Shown in pieces: positions 27,068 through 38,297 of a stretch of DNA of 64,000 nucleotides. Made by a program: the position numbers and the translations under genes. A model generated the notes under the pieces. That model was not told the origin of the DNA, ran no database searches, and was given only the letters and a program-made list of their open reading frames with translations. Every line of letters starts with the position of its first letter. Position 1 is the first letter of the stretch. This stretch comes from an uncultured Bacteroidota bacterium (GTDB lineage Bacteria > Bacteroidota > Bacteroidia > B-17B0 > Aurantibacillaceae): assembly GCA_903834765.1 (NCBI GenBank), contig CAILKE010000053.1:16700-80699 (forward strand). Direction: 5' to 3'.

Positions 27068-27247
27068 TTAAATTTTTTCAATTGTCAATAAATGAGCTAC
27101 GGCATTAATCATACCTTGTACTTGAGGCGTAGCTTCTTTTACAATACTATGATTTAATTTTTTTAAGCCTAAAGCTTGAACTGTTGCACGTTGTCTTTGG
27201 TTTCTTTTAATAAAACTTTTAGTCAACGTTATTTTTACTTGTGCCAT
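27068..27247 (-). CDS. rpmD: 50S ribosomal protein L30
   Basis: A 59-residue protein from the ATG at 27247 to the TAA at 27068: [20 protein letters not shown], then [34 protein letters not shown]. This is the normal ferredoxin-like L30 with the GLKKLNxxV motif. It lies 12 bases after rpsE and about 20 before rplO, in the standard spc order. Confidence 0.96.
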   Translation of the reverse strand: MAQVKITLTKSFIKRNQRQRATVQALGLKKLNHSIVKEATPQVQGMINAVAHLLTIEKI

Positions 27248-27259
27248 ATCTTTTTAATA

Positions 27260-27778
27260 TTATCCGTTAAAAACTTTGTCTAATGTAATTCCTCTTTGTC
27301 TTGAAATTGCTAATGGATCACGCATTTTAGCTAAAGCATCGATTGTTGCTTTTACTACGTTATGAGGATTTGAAGAACCTTTAGATTTCGCTAAAACGTC
27401 AGTAATACCAACGCTTTCTAATACTGCACGCATGGCACCACCCGCAATAACTCCAGTACCATGAGCAGCTGGTTTTAAAAACACGCGAGAACCACCAAAT
27501 TTACCATTTTCAGAATGAGGCACAGTTCCTTTTAATACAGCTACTTTCACTAAGTTTTTCTTAGCATCATCAATACCTTTAGTAATTGCATCTGTAACTT
27601 CATTTGCTTTTCCTAAACCGTATCCTACAACACCTTTTTCATCACCAACTACAACGATAGCAGCGAAACTAAAGTGACGACCACCTTTTGTAACTTTGGT
27701 TACACGTTGAATCGCTACTAATTTATCCTTTAGTTCGATGTCTGTAGACTTTACTTTTTTTACAACTTCTTTTGACAT
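27260..27778 (-). CDS. rpsE: 30S ribosomal protein S5
   Basis: A 172-residue S5. The double-stranded RNA-binding fold at about 15-80 has [37 protein letters not shown]. The C-terminal domain has [40 protein letters not shown]. It helps keep decoding accurate with S4 and S12. Spacing to rplR is 25 bases. Confidence 0.98.
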   Translation of the reverse strand: MSKEVVKKVKSTDIELKDKLVAIQRVTKVTKGGRHFSFAAIVVVGDEKGVVGYGLGKANEVTDAITKGIDDAKKNLVKVAVLKGTVPHSENGKFGGSRVFLKPAAHGTGVIAGGAMRAVLESVGITDVLAKSKGSSNPHNVVKATIDALAKMRDPLAISRQRGITLDKVFNG

Positions 27779-27803
27779 GTTATGTATGTTCTTTTTATAC
27801 TAA

Positions 27804-28160
27804 TTAAAATTTTAAACCTGCTTCACGAGCGCCTTCTGCTAGCGATTTGATACGACCATGATATAAATACCCGTTTCTATCAAATACTACTGAACTGATT
27901 CCAGAACCTGTAGCTTTAGTTGCAATTAATTTCCCTACTGCTGTAGCTTGCTCTAATTTAGTAGCTTTTACGCCTTTGATGGCTTTATCATCAGAACCTG
28001 CAGCTAAAATTGTTTTACCTGTTTTATCGTCGATTAATTGAGCAAATATACCTGAGTTACTTCTAAACACACTTAAACGTGGTGTTGTAGCAGTTCCGCT
28101 TATAGTTTTACGGATTTTAAATTTAATGCGTTCTCTTCTTTGTTTTTTATTGAGTGCCAT
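27804..28160 (-). CDS. rplR: 50S ribosomal protein L18
   Basis: A 118-residue L18, which binds 5S rRNA in the central protuberance. It starts [45 protein letters not shown] and ends [28 protein letters not shown], both standard for the family. It lies 42 bases after rplF. Confidence 0.98.
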   Translation of the reverse strand: MALNKKQRRERIKFKIRKTISGTATTPRLSVFRSNSGIFAQLIDDKTGKTILAAGSDDKAIKGVKATKLEQATAVGKLIATKATGSGISSVVFDRNGYLYHGRIKSLAEGAREAGLKF

Positions 28161-28202
28161 CTTTCCAGTTTTTTGAAGATGATTAATACTAATTGAATTA
28201 TG

Positions 28203-28757
28203 TTATTTTTTGCTTGCAGATTTACCAGCTTTACGACGTAAAATTTCGCCAACAAATTTGATACCTTTTCCTTTATATGGCTCAGGTTTACGTAAACTAC
28301 GTATTTTTGCTGCAACCATTCCGATTAATTGTTTATCGGAACTTTCTAAAGTTATTTTAGGGTTTTGACCTTTTTCAGAAGCTGTCGTTACTTTAATTTC
28401 GTTAGGTAATTCAAACAAAACGTTATGAGAGTACCCTAATGATAATTCTAATATTTGACCTTTGTTAGAAGCACGATAACCTACACCTACTAACTCTTGT
28501 TCTGTTTTATAACCTTCTGAAACACCTTTAACCATGTTTGCTATTAATGAACGGTATAAGCCGTGCAATGCTCTGTGGCGTTTTTGATCAGTGGGACGAG
28601 TAACCTCTAATATTCCATTTTCCATTTTAATTTGGATATCGGGATCTATTGTTTGTGTTAATGTTCCTAATTTTCCTTTTACTGTTACTTCAGTTCCTTT
28701 TACGTTTATTTCAACGCCTGCTGGAACTGTGATTGGTAATTTTCCTATACGTGACAT
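28203..28757 (-). CDS. rplF: 50S ribosomal protein L6
   Basis: A 184-residue L6 with two similar alpha/beta domains. It opens MSRIGKLPITVPAGVEINVKGTEVTVKGKLG and ends PEPYKGKGIKFVGEILRRKAGKSASKK, the motif that reaches the 23S sarcin-ricin region. GVGYRA marks the domain junction. It lies 20 bases after rpsH. Confidence 0.98.
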   Translation of the reverse strand: MSRIGKLPITVPAGVEINVKGTEVTVKGKLGTLTQTIDPDIQIKMENGILEVTRPTDQKRHRALHGLYRSLIANMVKGVSEGYKTEQELVGVGYRASNKGQILELSLGYSHNVLFELPNEIKVTTASEKGQNPKITLESSDKQLIGMVAAKIRSLRKPEPYKGKGIKFVGEILRRKAGKSASKK

Positions 28758-28777
28758 GTTTTTTTCCTCCTTCTAAA

Positions 28778-29176
28778 TTATGAAATGTAACATAAAACTT
28801 CGCCACCGACATTTAACTTCTTAGCTTCTTTATCTGTCATAACACCTTTTGATGTAGAGATAATAGCAACTCCAAGGCCATTTAATACTCTTGGCATAGT
28901 ATCAGCACCTGTATACTTACGTAAACCTGGCTTAGATATTCTATCTAACGTGCGGATTGCTGAAAGCTTATTTGTAGAATTGTATTTCAAGGCTATCTTA
29001 ATAGTTCCTTGTTTTTTTTCGTTTTCCTCAAATTTGTAATTAAGGATGTAACCTTTTTCAAAAAGAATTTTTGTAATCTCTTTCTTTAGGTTCGAAGCAG
29101 GAATCTCAACGATTCTGTGGTTTGCGCTAATCGCATTTCTTAGGCGAGTTAGGTAATCTGATACTGTATCTGTCAT
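28778..29176 (-). CDS. rpsH: 30S ribosomal protein S8
   Basis: A 132-residue S8, a primary binder of the central 16S domain. It opens MTDTVSDYLTRLRNAI and has ISKPGLRKYTGADTMPRVLNGLGVAIISTSKGVMTDKEAKKLNVGGEVLCYI at the C-terminus. In enterobacteria S8 represses the spc operon through an rplE site; no equivalent was identified here. A 71-base gap precedes it after rpsN. Confidence 0.98.
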   Translation of the reverse strand: MTDTVSDYLTRLRNAISANHRIVEIPASNLKKEITKILFEKGYILNYKFEENEKKQGTIKIALKYNSTNKLSAIRTLDRISKPGLRKYTGADTMPRVLNGLGVAIISTSKGVMTDKEAKKLNVGGEVLCYIS

Positions 29177-29247
29177 TTTATTTGTTTTTATATGTTATCC
29201 CGACCATCAGGATAATTATACATTAATACTCTTATTTTAAGCTTGTG

Positions 29248-29517
29248 TTAGAAGCTTGATTTGGTAACACCTGGTATTAAACCAAATAAAACCATTTCGC
29301 GGAAAGTAACACGGCTAATACCGAAATCTCTCATGTATCCGCGGGGGCGTCCTGTTAATTTACAACGGTTACGCATTCTCACTTTGCAAGAGTTTTTAGG
29401 TAATTTTTGTAACCCAACTGAGTCTCCAGCTTTTTTTAACTCTGCACGTTTAGCTGCATATTGATCTACTAATTTTTTTCTTTTAGTATCTCTTGCTATC
29501 ATTGATTCTTTTGCCAT
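29248..29517 (-). CDS. rpsN: 30S ribosomal protein S14 (zinc-free long form)
   Basis: An 89-residue S14. It starts [28 protein letters not shown] and ends [34 protein letters not shown]. The length and absence of paired CxxC motifs identify the zinc-independent form rather than the 61-residue zinc ribbon form. Together with the L36 form it indicates a zinc-sparing ribosome. It follows rplE by 28 bases. Confidence 0.98.
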   Translation of the reverse strand: MAKESMIARDTKRKKLVDQYAAKRAELKKAGDSVGLQKLPKNSCKVRMRNRCKLTGRPRGYMRDFGISRVTFREMVLFGLIPGVTKSSF

Positions 29518-29545
29518 CTTATTTTTTTTTCAGGATGTAAATATA

Positions 29546-30103
29546 TTATTTCTTTTTGAAAGGAATACCAAATTCAGTTAATAAAGCGTGAGCTTCTTTA
29601 TCAGTAGGTGCGGAAGTTACGAAAGTAATGTCCATACCTTGAATTTTGCTCACTTTATCGATGTCGATTTCAGGGAAAATAATTTGCTCAGTAATTCCTA
29701 ATGTATAGTTACCACGACCATCAAATCCTTTTTCATTAACACCTTTAAAATCACGAATACGAGGTAAAGATGCAGCGATTAAGCGATCTAAAAACTCATA
29801 CATTTTATCGCCACGTAATGTTACACGAACACCAATAGCAACTCCTTTACGTAATTTAAAGTTAGAAATATCTTTTGTAGAATATGTTGGAACAGCTTTT
29901 TGACCAGTGAATGTAGTCATTTCTTTAACAGCTGAATCAATCATCTTCTTGTCAGAAACTGCATCACCAATACCTTGGTTAACACAAATTTTTTCTAATT
30001 TAGGAACTTGCATTACAGAACTGTATTGAAATTGTTTCTTTAAATTAGAAACGATATCAGCTTTGTATTTATCTTTTAAACGAGGGGAATATGTTGTTGC
30101 CAT
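29546..30103 (-). CDS. rplE: 50S ribosomal protein L5
   Basis: A 185-residue L5, a 5S rRNA binder that contacts the P-site tRNA. Markers are [44 protein letters not shown], and [33 protein letters not shown]. Its ATG shares one base with the rplX stop, so translation of the two is coupled. Confidence 0.98.
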   Translation of the reverse strand: MATTYSPRLKDKYKADIVSNLKKQFQYSSVMQVPKLEKICVNQGIGDAVSDKKMIDSAVKEMTTFTGQKAVPTYSTKDISNFKLRKGVAIGVRVTLRGDKMYEFLDRLIAASLPRIRDFKGVNEKGFDGRGNYTLGITEQIIFPEIDIDKVSKIQGMDITFVTSAPTDKEAHALLTEFGIPFKKK

Positions 30104-30420
30104 TATTTAATTACTGCTTTAGTTTTTTTTGATATACGCTCAATTTTATTAGTTTTCTCGTTTACCTGACGACCAATTCTAACAGTTTTTCCACCTTCAA
30201 CAAACATTACGTTTGAAATATGGATTGAACCTTCTTGTTTAACAATACCACCATCAGCGTTTTTAGCACTTGGCTTCGTGTGTTTACTAATCATGTTAAC
30301 ACCTTCGATGATAGCTCTCATTTTCTTTGTATCAATAGATACAATTTTACCTTCTTGGCCTCTGGATTCGCCAGATATTACTTTTACAGTATCGCCTTTT
30401 TTTAATTTTAATTTTGACAT
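30103..30420 (-). CDS. rplX: 50S ribosomal protein L24
   Basis: A 105-residue L24 with the KOW motif: [47 protein letters not shown]. It is an assembly-initiating protein of the large subunit. The stop overlaps the rplE start by one base. Length is normal. Confidence 0.98.
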   Translation of the reverse strand: MSKLKLKKGDTVKVISGESRGQEGKIVSIDTKKMRAIIEGVNMISKHTKPSAKNADGGIVKQEGSIHISNVMFVEGGKTVRIGRQVNEKTNKIERISKKTKAVIK

Positions 30421-30439
30421 TTCTTTTCGCTATTATATA

Positions 30440-30808
30440 TTAAAGCACTTCTGGTGCTAATGAAATGATTTTCATGTATTGTTTTTCACGTAATTCACGA
30501 GCTACTGGCCCAAAAATACGAGTTCCCCGTATTTCATCACCCTGATTCAACAATACACAAGCATTATCATCAAAGCGAATATAAGAACCATCTGCACGAC
30601 GTATTTCTTTTTTCACTCGCACAACAACAGCCTTATGAACTGTTCCCTTTTTTACGTTACCTGACGGTAAAGCATGTTTGATAGTAACTACTATTTTATC
30701 TCCTATAGATGCGTAACGCTTTCTTGTTCCGCCTAAAACACGGATAACTAAAACTTCTTTTGCTCCACTGTTATCAGCTACTGATAATCTTGATTCGTTT
30801 TGTACCAT
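30440..30808 (-). CDS. rplN: 50S ribosomal protein L14
   Basis: A 122-residue L14. It begins [44 protein letters not shown] and ends [26 protein letters not shown], matching the family end to end. It forms an intersubunit bridge. It lies 19 bases before rplX. Confidence 0.98.
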   Translation of the reverse strand: MVQNESRLSVADNSGAKEVLVIRVLGGTRKRYASIGDKIVVTIKHALPSGNVKKGTVHKAVVVRVKKEIRRADGSYIRFDDNACVLLNQGDEIRGTRIFGPVARELREKQYMKIISLAPEVL

Positions 30809-30831
30809 TTCTTATTAACTTTTTTAAAGTA

Positions 30832-31092
30832 TTATTTCACTTTTTCTAACACTTCAACTAAGCGCCAGTTTTTTGTTTTGCTCAAAGGACGAGTTTCAGA
30901 TATCTTTACAGTATCGCCAATGCTACATTCGTTTTTTTCATCATGCGCTACAAACGTAGATGTTTTGTTAACGAATTTACCATATTTTGGATGTTTTACT
31001 TTACGCATTACTGCTACAACAATAGATTTCTCCATTTTATTGCTTTTAACAACTCCAACCTTTTCTTTTCTTAAATTTCTTTCTAATTCCAT
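30832..31092 (-). CDS. rpsQ: 30S ribosomal protein S17
   Basis: An 86-residue OB-fold S17: [80 protein letters not shown]. The GDxVxIxExRPLSKxKxWR stretch is diagnostic. It binds helix 11 of 16S rRNA. It lies 12 bases after rpmC. Confidence 0.98.
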   Translation of the reverse strand: MELERNLRKEKVGVVKSNKMEKSIVVAVMRKVKHPKYGKFVNKTSTFVAHDEKNECSIGDTVKISETRPLSKTKNWRLVEVLEKVK

Positions 31093-31104
31093 TATTTCTA
31101 TTAT

Positions 31105-31308
31105 TTAGTCACGCCCTGGTGTGATGTTTCTTTTTGTTATTTCTGTAGCTAAACGTGCAACTGACTTGCGAGTATCACGAATTTTAATTGGATTTTCAAT
31201 TGGAGCAACAGTATGATTTAATTTTAACTTAGTTAAAACTGATTTCTCTTCTTTTATTTTATTTTGCAATTCTGCTGTTGACAAAGCAACGATATCTTTA
31301 TTTTTCAT
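31105..31308 (-). CDS. rpmC: 50S ribosomal protein L29
   Basis: A 67-residue two-helix L29: LSTAELQNKIKEEKSVLTKLKLNHTVAPIENPIKIRDTRKSVARLATEITKR. The N and C halves fit the family (usual length 60-70). It helps form the exit-tunnel docking site for trigger factor and SRP. It lies 14 bases after rplP. Confidence 0.96.
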   Translation of the reverse strand: MKNKDIVALSTAELQNKIKEEKSVLTKLKLNHTVAPIENPIKIRDTRKSVARLATEITKRNITPGRD

Positions 31309-31322
31309 TTTTATTAGTCTGA

Positions 31323-31757
31323 TTATTTAGCTACAACTTCTTCAACGAAATCTCTACGGATTACAAATTTAGTAACAATTGGTAATTTTTGTGCTGCTAA
31401 GCGTAATGCTTCTTTTGCAACATCTAAAGGAACACCTTCAGCTTCAAAAATCATTCTTCCTTTTTTTACTGGAGCAACCCAATATTCAGGGGCACCTTTA
31501 CCTTTACCCATACGCACCTCTGCTGGTTTCTTAGTAATAGGTTTGTCAGGAAAAATACGTATCCAAACTTGTCCTTCACGCTTCATGAAACGTGTAATAG
31601 CAATACGAGCTGCTTCTATTTGACGAGAGGTAACCCAACACTCATCTAATGCTTTAATTCCAAAAGATCCAAAGGCTAATTGATCACCGCGTTTAGCGAT
31701 ACCTCTGATTTTCATTTTGTGGGTCTTTCTGAACTTCGTTCTTTTCGGTTGTAACAT
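31323..31757 (-). CDS. rplP: 50S ribosomal protein L16
   Basis: A 144-residue L16. It starts [37 protein letters not shown], has [44 protein letters not shown] in the core and ends with the usual basic helix. It supports the A-site region of the large subunit. It follows rpsC by 30 bases. Confidence 0.98.
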   Translation of the reverse strand: MLQPKRTKFRKTHKMKIRGIAKRGDQLAFGSFGIKALDECWVTSRQIEAARIAITRFMKREGQVWIRIFPDKPITKKPAEVRMGKGKGAPEYWVAPVKKGRMIFEAEGVPLDVAKEALRLAAQKLPIVTKFVIRRDFVEEVVAK

Positions 31758-31787
31758 GATATATTATCTTTTACTAATTCTTAATTA

Positions 31788-32531
31788 TTATTTATCGTTT
31801 CTTTTGTTATCTCTCTTTGGTCCGCGTCCAGCAAATTTAGGAGCTGGTGCATTAGATGTAGATTTTTTTTCCTTGTCTAAACCAAAATTTGGAGATAAAT
31901 CACGTTTTCCATAGATTTCGCCTTTGCAAATCCAAACCTTAACACCAATACGTCCGTATGTAGTATGAGCTTCACCGATTGCGTAATCGATATCTGCACG
32001 TAAAGTTTGTAATGGAGTACGTCCTTCTTTGTATCCTTCAGAGCGAGCCATCTCAGCACCACCTAAACGACCTGAAACTAATATTTTAATTCCTTCAGCA
32101 CCCATACGCATAGTTGATGCGATAGACATTTTTGCTGCACGACGGAAAGAAATACGTCCTTCAATTTGACGAGCTATACTATCTGCAACCAAACGAGCAT
32201 CTAATTCAGGACGTTTAATTTCGAAGATATTAATTTGAATCTCTTTCTTAGTGATTTTCTTTAATTCTTCTTTTAATTTGTCAACTTCTTTACCGCCTTT
32301 TCCAATGATAATCCCTGGACGAGCTGTATTGATAGTTACAGTGATTAATTTTAATGTTCTTTCAATTACTATTTTAGAGATACTGCCTTTTGGTAAACGA
32401 GCTTTTAAATAGTCACGAATTGTAACATCTTCGACTAATTTATCCGCATAATCTCTACCACCAAACCAGTTAGAATCCCAACCTTTGATAATTCCTAAAC
32501 GTAAACCTATTGGATTTGCTTTTTGTCCCAT
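31788..32531 (-). CDS. rpsC: 30S ribosomal protein S3
   Basis: A 247-residue S3. The KH domain (about 40-110) has [23 protein letters not shown]. The C-terminal domain has [48 protein letters not shown]. It lines the mRNA entry tunnel and has helicase-like activity. The C-terminal tail ([25 protein letters not shown]) is an extra basic extension of about 25 residues. It starts nine bases after rplV ends. Confidence 0.98.
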   Translation of the reverse strand: MGQKANPIGLRLGIIKGWDSNWFGGRDYADKLVEDVTIRDYLKARLPKGSISKIVIERTLKLITVTINTARPGIIIGKGGKEVDKLKEELKKITKKEIQINIFEIKRPELDARLVADSIARQIEGRISFRRAAKMSIASTMRMGAEGIKILVSGRLGGAEMARSEGYKEGRTPLQTLRADIDYAIGEAHTTYGRIGVKVWICKGEIYGKRDLSPNFGLDKEKKSTSNAPAPKFAGRGPKRDNKRNDK

Positions 32532-32540
32532 TTCCTTATA

Positions 32541-32996
32541 TTAATTTTTTTTATCTTCTGATTTACTAATTGCAGCTGCTTTTCTTTCAGCTTTTTTAGT
32601 ACTTGCAACTGCAGTACCAACTTCTAACGTAACATGGTTTGAACGTTTTCTAATTCTATATCCACGACCCTGAGGCGCAGTACGTAAACGTTTTGCCATT
32701 AAAGCGCTATCAACCATTACAGAAGTAACAAATAATGTATTTTCTTCTGGACGAGTTCCTGTTTTAGCTTCGTAATTTGCTATTGCAGATTTTAATAATT
32801 TCTCTAAACGAGTTGAAGCCTCGCGAGTGTTAAACTTTAAAACATTTAATGCTTTATACGCTTCCATACCTCTTACTAAATCCGCCACTTGACGCATTTT
32901 ACGAGGCGATGTTGGGCAGCTATTTAATTTAGCAAAATAAGTACTCTTATTTGCTTCTTTACGTGCCTCTGCTACTAATCTTTTTCTTTTACCCAT
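32541..32996 (-). CDS. rplV: 50S ribosomal protein L22
   Basis: A 151-residue L22, longer than the usual 110 because of N- and C-terminal extensions (C-terminus [22 protein letters not shown]). The core has [29 protein letters not shown] and the tunnel loop [27 protein letters not shown]. This loop lines the peptide exit tunnel. It lies 23 bases after rpsS. Confidence 0.97.
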   Translation of the reverse strand: MGKRKRLVAEARKEANKSTYFAKLNSCPTSPRKMRQVADLVRGMEAYKALNVLKFNTREASTRLEKLLKSAIANYEAKTGTRPEENTLFVTSVMVDSALMAKRLRTAPQGRGYRIRKRSNHVTLEVGTAVASTKKAERKAAAISKSEDKKN

Positions 32997-33019
32997 GACT
33001 AAATTTCTTTATCAGCTGA

Positions 33020-33289
33020 TTATTTCTTGTTATTACCTGAATGACCTTTGAATTGACGTGTTGCAGCAAATTCACCTAATTTATGACCTACCATGTTTTC
33101 TGTAACATAAACAGGAATAAATTTGTTTCCGTTATGCACTGCAAAGGTGTGTCCAACCATTTCAGGATAAATAACAGAACGACGAGCCCAAGTTTTTAGT
33201 ACTGTCTTTTTGTTACTCTCATTCATTTGAGTAACTTTTTTCTCTAAGTTGTGGTCAATAAAAGGACCTTTTTTTAATGATCTTGCCAT
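33020..33289 (-). CDS. rpsS: 30S ribosomal protein S19
   Basis: An 89-residue S19: [19 protein letters not shown]..., [56 protein letters not shown]. It matches the family end to end. It sits in the small-subunit head with S13. A 70-base gap separates it from rplB, the longest within the S10 operon part. Confidence 0.98.
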   Translation of the reverse strand: MARSLKKGPFIDHNLEKKVTQMNESNKKTVLKTWARRSVIYPEMVGHTFAVHNGNKFIPVYVTENMVGHKLGEFAATRQFKGHSGNNKK

Positions 33290-33359
33290 TTTTTATTTTT
33301 TAGTTTTGAAACCCTTCTCTACTCTATTAAGTATTAAAAAAGCCATTAAACATTAATTA

Positions 33360-34184
33360 TTACTTACTTCTTTTTTTAATGATATGTTGATTAGAAGATT
33401 TAGCCTTGTAACGAGTTTTGAATCCTTTAGCAGGAATACCGTTACGAGAACGAGGATGTCCACCTGATGCACGACCTTCACCTCCACCCATTGGATGATC
33501 CACTGGATTCATAACTACTGGACGAGTACGAGAACGGCGACCTAACCAACGAGAACGACCCGCTTTACCTGAAATCTCTAAACTATGATCAGGATTAGAT
33601 GTAGCTCCTATAGTCGCTTTACATGTAACTAATATCATACGAACTTCACTTGAAGGCATACGAATAATAGCATATTTACCATCACGAGCTGTTAATTGAG
33701 CATAAGTACCAGCGCTACGAGCCATAGCTCCACCCTGACCAGGACGTAATTCTATGTTATGAATTACTGTACCTAATGGAATATCAGATAAGAACATGCA
33801 ATTTCCAACTTCTGGAGTTGCAGTAGCACCTGACATTACTTTTTTACCAACTTCTAAGCCTGCAGGAGCAAGGATATAACGTTTTTCTCCATCTTTATAA
33901 TGAATCAAAGCGATACGAGAAGTACGATTAGGATCATATTCTATAGAGAATACAGTTCCTTCGATACCATCTTTATTTCTTTTGAAATCAATAATACGGT
34001 ATTGTTTTTTATGACCACCACCAATATTACGGATTGTCATTTTACCTGTATTATCACGTCCACCGCTATTTTTAACTGAAGTTAATAAGCTTTTTTCTGG
34101 AACGTTTGTAGTGATATCTGAATTATCACTTGCTATTTTAAAACGTTGACTTGGAGTTAACGGTCTGAATTTCTTTAATGCCAT
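33360..34184 (-). CDS. rplB: 50S ribosomal protein L2
   Basis: A 274-residue L2, needed for subunit joining and peptidyl transfer. It starts [24 protein letters not shown], has [47 protein letters not shown], and the peptidyl-transferase His region [26 protein letters not shown]. The C-terminus is basic. Normal length. Confidence 0.98.
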   Translation of the reverse strand: MALKKFRPLTPSQRFKIASDNSDITTNVPEKSLLTSVKNSGGRDNTGKMTIRNIGGGHKKQYRIIDFKRNKDGIEGTVFSIEYDPNRTSRIALIHYKDGEKRYILAPAGLEVGKKVMSGATATPEVGNCMFLSDIPLGTVIHNIELRPGQGGAMARSAGTYAQLTARDGKYAIIRMPSSEVRMILVTCKATIGATSNPDHSLEISGKAGRSRWLGRRSRTRPVVMNPVDHPMGGGEGRASGGHPRSRNGIPAKGFKTRYKAKSSNQHIIKKRSK

Positions 34185-34204
34185 TGCTGTTATCTTTTAT
34201 CAAA

Positions 34205-34495
34205 TTAAATACTAGCGTAAAAATCAATTGCTTCGCCAGATTTTAAAGTGACAAAAGCTTTCTTTGAACGGTTTACGCGGCCTACTGCGATACCACGAGT
34301 GGTATTACGTGTTTTTACTTTACCAACATATTGTTGCGTATTTACCGCAGCAACTTTTACACCGTACATTTTCTCAACAGCTTGTCTTATTTGTACTTTA
34401 TTGGCAGTTTTATCTACTACAAAACCATAGCGATTTAACGTCTCAGCCAAAGTCGTCATCTTTTCGGTTATTATAGGTTTAATTAATATTTCCAT
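34205..34495 (-). CDS. rplW: 50S ribosomal protein L23
   Basis: A 96-residue L23: EILIKPIITEKMTTLAETLNRYGFVVDKTANKVQIRQAVEKMYGVKVAAVNTQ. It carries the exit-site docking surface for trigger factor. It lies 13 bases after rplD and 20 before rplB. Confidence 0.98.
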   Translation of the reverse strand: MEILIKPIITEKMTTLAETLNRYGFVVDKTANKVQIRQAVEKMYGVKVAAVNTQQYVGKVKTRNTTRGIAVGRVNRSKKAFVTLKSGEAIDFYASI

Positions 34496-34508
34496 TACTA
34501 TTTTTTTA

Positions 34509-35138
34509 TTATCTATTTAAAATATCTTCTAATACTTTTACTGAACTTTCAGATAAAATTAATGTTTCTGCATTAACGATATCGTAAGTGTTTAAATCTG
34601 AAGCCATTACAACTTTCGCTCCCTGTAAATTTCGGGACGACAAATATACATTATTATTTGAATCACCCAACACTAAAAGTGTTTTTTTGTCAGATAAATT
34701 CAAGTTTTTCATTAAATCAACGTAATTTTTTGTTTTTGGTGCTTCGAAGTTGAAATCTTCTAAAACAGTAATTGCATTTTCTTTAGCTTTGTATGTTAAT
34801 GCAGAAGCACGAGCTAATACTTTTACTTTTTTGTTTAATTTAAAAGAGTAATCACGAGGACGAGGACCGAATGCACGACCACCACCAACAAATACAGGAG
34901 ATTTCATAGAACCTGCACGAGCTCCACCTGTACCTTTTTGACGCTTTAATTTTTTAGTTGTACGAGAAATTTCCGCACGTTCTTTTGCTTTGTGAGTTCC
35001 CTGACGTTGAGCAGCTAAATAGTGCTTTACATCCAGGTATATACTGTGATCACTTGGCTCTACACCAAAAATCACTTCTGCTAAATCTACTTTTTTAGCA
35101 GTTTTCTTTCCGCTTATGTTTAATACTTCTACTTGCAT
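34509..35138 (-). CDS. rplD: 50S ribosomal protein L4
   Basis: A 209-residue L4. The tunnel-reaching loop holds [47 protein letters not shown] (about 58-104). The C-terminal globular domain follows. In enterobacteria L4 represses the S10 operon by attenuation; here the S10 leader seems not conserved. It starts two bases after rplC ends. Confidence 0.98.
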   Translation of the reverse strand: MQVEVLNISGKKTAKKVDLAEVIFGVEPSDHSIYLDVKHYLAAQRQGTHKAKERAEISRTTKKLKRQKGTGGARAGSMKSPVFVGGGRAFGPRPRDYSFKLNKKVKVLARASALTYKAKENAITVLEDFNFEAPKTKNYVDLMKNLNLSDKKTLLVLGDSNNNVYLSSRNLQGAKVVMASDLNTYDIVNAETLILSESSVKVLEDILNR

Positions 35139-35140
35139 GA

Positions 35141-35758
35141 TTATTTCTCGATTATAACGTAAGACCCTTTAGCACCTGGAATAGATCCTTTTATTAATAA
35201 AAGATTCTTTTCTGCCATTATTTTAACTACTGTTAAGTTTTGGATTTTCTTTCTGTCTCCACCCATTCTTCCAGCCATACGCATACCCTTAAATACACGA
35301 GATGGGTCAGAGGATGCACCTAAAGATCCAGGAGCTCTTGAACGATCATGTTGACCATGAGTTGAACCACCAACACCACCAAATCCGTGACGTTTTACAA
35401 CACCTTGAAAACCTTTACCTTTTGAAGTGCCAATTACATCAACAAAATCGCCTTCAGCGAAAACATCTAATGTTACCACATCTCCTAAATTCTTTGCTTC
35501 TTCAAAAGAACGGAATTCAACAATTTTACGTTTTGGGGTTGTTTTTGCTAATTCAAAATGACCTTTCATAGCTGATGAAGTATGCTTTTCTTTTTTATCT
35601 TCAAATGCTAATTGTAAAGCTGTGTAACCGTCTTTTTCATTGGTTTTTACTTGCGTAACAACACAAGGACCTGCTTCTATAACTGTGCATGGCACATACT
35701 TGCCATTGGCATCGAAGAAACTAGTCATTCCTATTTTTTTACCAATAATTCCAGACAT
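35141..35758 (-). CDS. rplC: 50S ribosomal protein L3
   Basis: A 205-residue L3. It opens [39 protein letters not shown], and the central finger has [58 protein letters not shown], which reaches the peptidyl transferase centre. It holds the usual Gln that PrmB methylates (HGQ). A 78-base gap precedes it after rpsJ. Confidence 0.98.
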   Translation of the reverse strand: MSGIIGKKIGMTSFFDANGKYVPCTVIEAGPCVVTQVKTNEKDGYTALQLAFEDKKEKHTSSAMKGHFELAKTTPKRKIVEFRSFEEAKNLGDVVTLDVFAEGDFVDVIGTSKGKGFQGVVKRHGFGGVGGSTHGQHDRSRAPGSLGASSDPSRVFKGMRMAGRMGGDRKKIQNLTVVKIMAEKNLLLIKGSIPGAKGSYVIIEK

Positions 35759-35836
35759 TTTACTTTTTTGTTATTTATTTTTACTAATTAATTTTACTTT
35801 TTTAATCTTTCAATCCTATCCTAAAAAGGCTGAGGG

Positions 35837-36142
35837 TTAAACTTTAATTTCTACTTCTACTCCACTTGGCAACTCTAATTTCATTAAAGCATCTACCGTT
35901 TTAGATGAAGAACTATAAATGTCTAATAAACGTTTATAATCACAAACTTGAAATTGCTCACGAGCTTTTTTGTTTACATGCGGTGAACGTAATACAGTAA
36001 AGATACGTTTGTTAGTTGGTAATGGAATTGGGCCATTAACAATAGCTCCAGTCATTTTAACTGTTTTAACAATTTTTTCAGCCGATTTATCAACTAAGTT
36101 GTAATCGTATGACTTTAATTTAATTCTAATTCTTTGGCTCAT
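35837..36142 (-). CDS. rpsJ: 30S ribosomal protein S10
   Basis: A 101-residue S10: [77 protein letters not shown]. This matches the family throughout. It also partners NusB in antitermination. It lies 31 bases after fusA; tuf, which sits between these genes in many bacteria, is missing. Confidence 0.98.
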   Translation of the reverse strand: MSQRIRIKLKSYDYNLVDKSAEKIVKTVKMTGAIVNGPIPLPTNKRIFTVLRSPHVNKKAREQFQVCDYKRLLDIYSSSSKTVDALMKLELPSGVEVEIKV

Positions 36143-36173
36143 ATAAAGAACGGGTTAGTTATTGATTAATATA

Positions 36174-38291
36174 TTATGCTTTTTCTGTTTTTCCTTTTGA
36201 TTTCGCAATTACATCAGCGGCAACGTTTGCTGGAGCATCTGCATAATGAGAAAATTCCATTGTTGAAGTTGCACGACCAGAAGTTAACGTACGTAATTGT
36301 GTTACATAACCAAACATTTCAGACAAAGGAACTTTTGCTTTAATAACTTGAGAGTTATTTTTAGAGTCCATTCCTTCAATTTGTCCACGACGACGGTTTA
36401 AATCACCTACAACATCACCCATGTTTTGCTCTGGAGTTAATACTTCAACTTTCATGATAGGCTCCATTAACACTGGTTTACATTTTCCTAATGCTTCGCG
36501 GTATGCTGAACGAGCACAGATTTCAAAAGAAAGAGAATCTGAATCGACTGCATGGAACGAGCCATCAATTAAGCGTACTTTTAAATTATCTAAAGGATAA
36601 CCTGCTAATACACCATTTAACATTGATGCTTTGAATCCTTTTTCAACCGAAGGAATAAATTCACGAGGAATTGAACCACCAGTAATCTCATTAACAAATT
36701 GTAAATCAGATTTAGCTTTCTCTCTATCGAAATCAGCATCAACAGGACCTAATACAACTTTAATATCAGCAAATTTACCACGACCACCAGTTTGTTTTTT
36801 GTATACTTCACGGTGCTCATAACTTGCAGAAATTGACTCTTTATAAGATACTTGAGGCTCACCTTGATTTACTTCAACCTTAAACTCACGTTTTAAACGG
36901 TCGATAATAATTTCTAAGTGTAACTCACCCATACCCGATATAATAGTTTGTCCAGAATCCTCATCAGTATGAACGCGGAATGTTGGATCTTCTTCAGCTA
37001 ATTTATTTAAGCCTACACCTAATCTATCTAAATCACCTTGTGTTTTAGGTTCAATTGCTAAGCCAATAACCGGCTCAGGAAAATTCATTGCTTCTAATAC
37101 AATTGGATGTTTTTCATCACATAATGTATCACCTGTACGAATATCTTTAAATCCAACTGCTGCTCCAATATCTCCAGCTTCTAAAAACTCAACTGGATTT
37201 TGTTTGTTTGCATGCATTTGGAAAATACGAGAGATACGTTCTTTATTACCTGAACGAGTGTTCAATACATAAGAACCTGCATCTAAACGACCAGAATATG
37301 CACGGAAGAAACACAAACGACCTACGAATGGATCAGTTGCAATTTTAAATGCTAATGCTGTAAATGGATCTTTAACATCTGGTCTACGAGTTACCTCTTC
37401 TCCAGTATCAGGATTTGTACCTTTAGTTTCTGGTTTATCCATCGGAGACGGCATTAATTCCATAACTAAATCCAACATCGTTTGAACACCTTTATTTTTG
37501 AAAGATGAACCACAAACCATAGGAACAATTTTATTTGCAACACAAGCTTTACGCAATGCATCTAGAACTTCTCTTTCAGTGATAGTTTCAGGAGCGTCAA
37601 AAAACTTCTCCATAATTTTATCATCAAATTCAGAAACAGCTTCTAACATTTTCTCTCTCCACTCAGTTGCTTCTTCTAATAAATCTGCAGGAATAGGAAC
37701 TTCTTGGAAAGTCATTCCTTTATCATGCTCATTCCATACAATACCACGGAAGTTAATCAAATCAACAACGCCAATAAAGTTTTCCTCAGCTCCTATTGGA
37801 ATTTGAAGAGGAACAGCATTACCACCTAATATTTCACGAGTTTGTTTAACTACTTTTAAAAAGTCAGCACCTTGACGATCCATTTTATTAACGAATCCTA
37901 AACGAGTAACATTATAATTATCAGCTAAACGCCAATTAGTTTCAGATTGAGGCTCAACACCATCAACTGCTGAGAATAAGAATACTAAACCATCTAATAC
38001 ACGCAATGAACGGTTAACTTCAACCGTAAAATCAACGTGACCTGGAGTATCAATAATATTAATTTTATAATTATTATCACGATATTTCCAAAAACAAGTT
38101 GTAGCAGCAGAAGTAATAGTAATACCACGCTCTTGTTCTTGAGCCATCCAATCCATTGTTGCAGCACCTTCATGCACTTCTCCAATTTTATGGTTTACTC
38201 CTGTATAATAAAGGATACGCTCAGTGGTGGTGGTTTTACCAGCATCAATATGCGCAGCGATACCTATATTTCTTGTATATCTTAAGTCCAT
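36174..38291 (-). CDS. fusA: Elongation factor G
   Basis: A 705-residue GTPase that moves tRNAs and mRNA through the ribosome. G1 is [20 protein letters not shown]2 [11 protein letters not shown]3 DTPGHVDF and G4 NKMD, all in the first 150 residues. Domain II follows, and the C-terminal domains IV and V hold [27 protein letters not shown] and [20 protein letters not shown]. Length is normal for EF-G. It lies 6 bases after rpsG in the str operon. Confidence 0.98.
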   Translation of the reverse strand: MDLRYTRNIGIAAHIDAGKTTTTERILYYTGVNHKIGEVHEGAATMDWMAQEQERGITITSAATTCFWKYRDNNYKINIIDTPGHVDFTVEVNRSLRVLDGLVFLFSAVDGVEPQSETNWRLADNYNVTRLGFVNKMDRQGADFLKVVKQTREILGGNAVPLQIPIGAEENFIGVVDLINFRGIVWNEHDKGMTFQEVPIPADLLEEATEWREKMLEAVSEFDDKIMEKFFDAPETITEREVLDALRKACVANKIVPMVCGSSFKNKGVQTMLDLVMELMPSPMDKPETKGTNPDTGEEVTRRPDVKDPFTALAFKIATDPFVGRLCFFRAYSGRLDAGSYVLNTRSGNKERISRIFQMHANKQNPVEFLEAGDIGAAVGFKDIRTGDTLCDEKHPIVLEAMNFPEPVIGLAIEPKTQGDLDRLGVGLNKLAEEDPTFRVHTDEDSGQTIISGMGELHLEIIIDRLKREFKVEVNQGEPQVSYKESISASYEHREVYKKQTGGRGKFADIKVVLGPVDADFDREKAKSDLQFVNEITGGSIPREFIPSVEKGFKASMLNGVLAGYPLDNLKVRLIDGSFHAVDSDSLSFEICARSAYREALGKCKPVLMEPIMKVEVLTPEQNMGDVVGDLNRRRGQIEGMDSKNNSQVIKAKVPLSEMFGYVTQLRTLTSGRATSTMEFSHYADAPANVAADVIAKSKGKTEKA

Positions 38292-38297
38292 TTCTAA

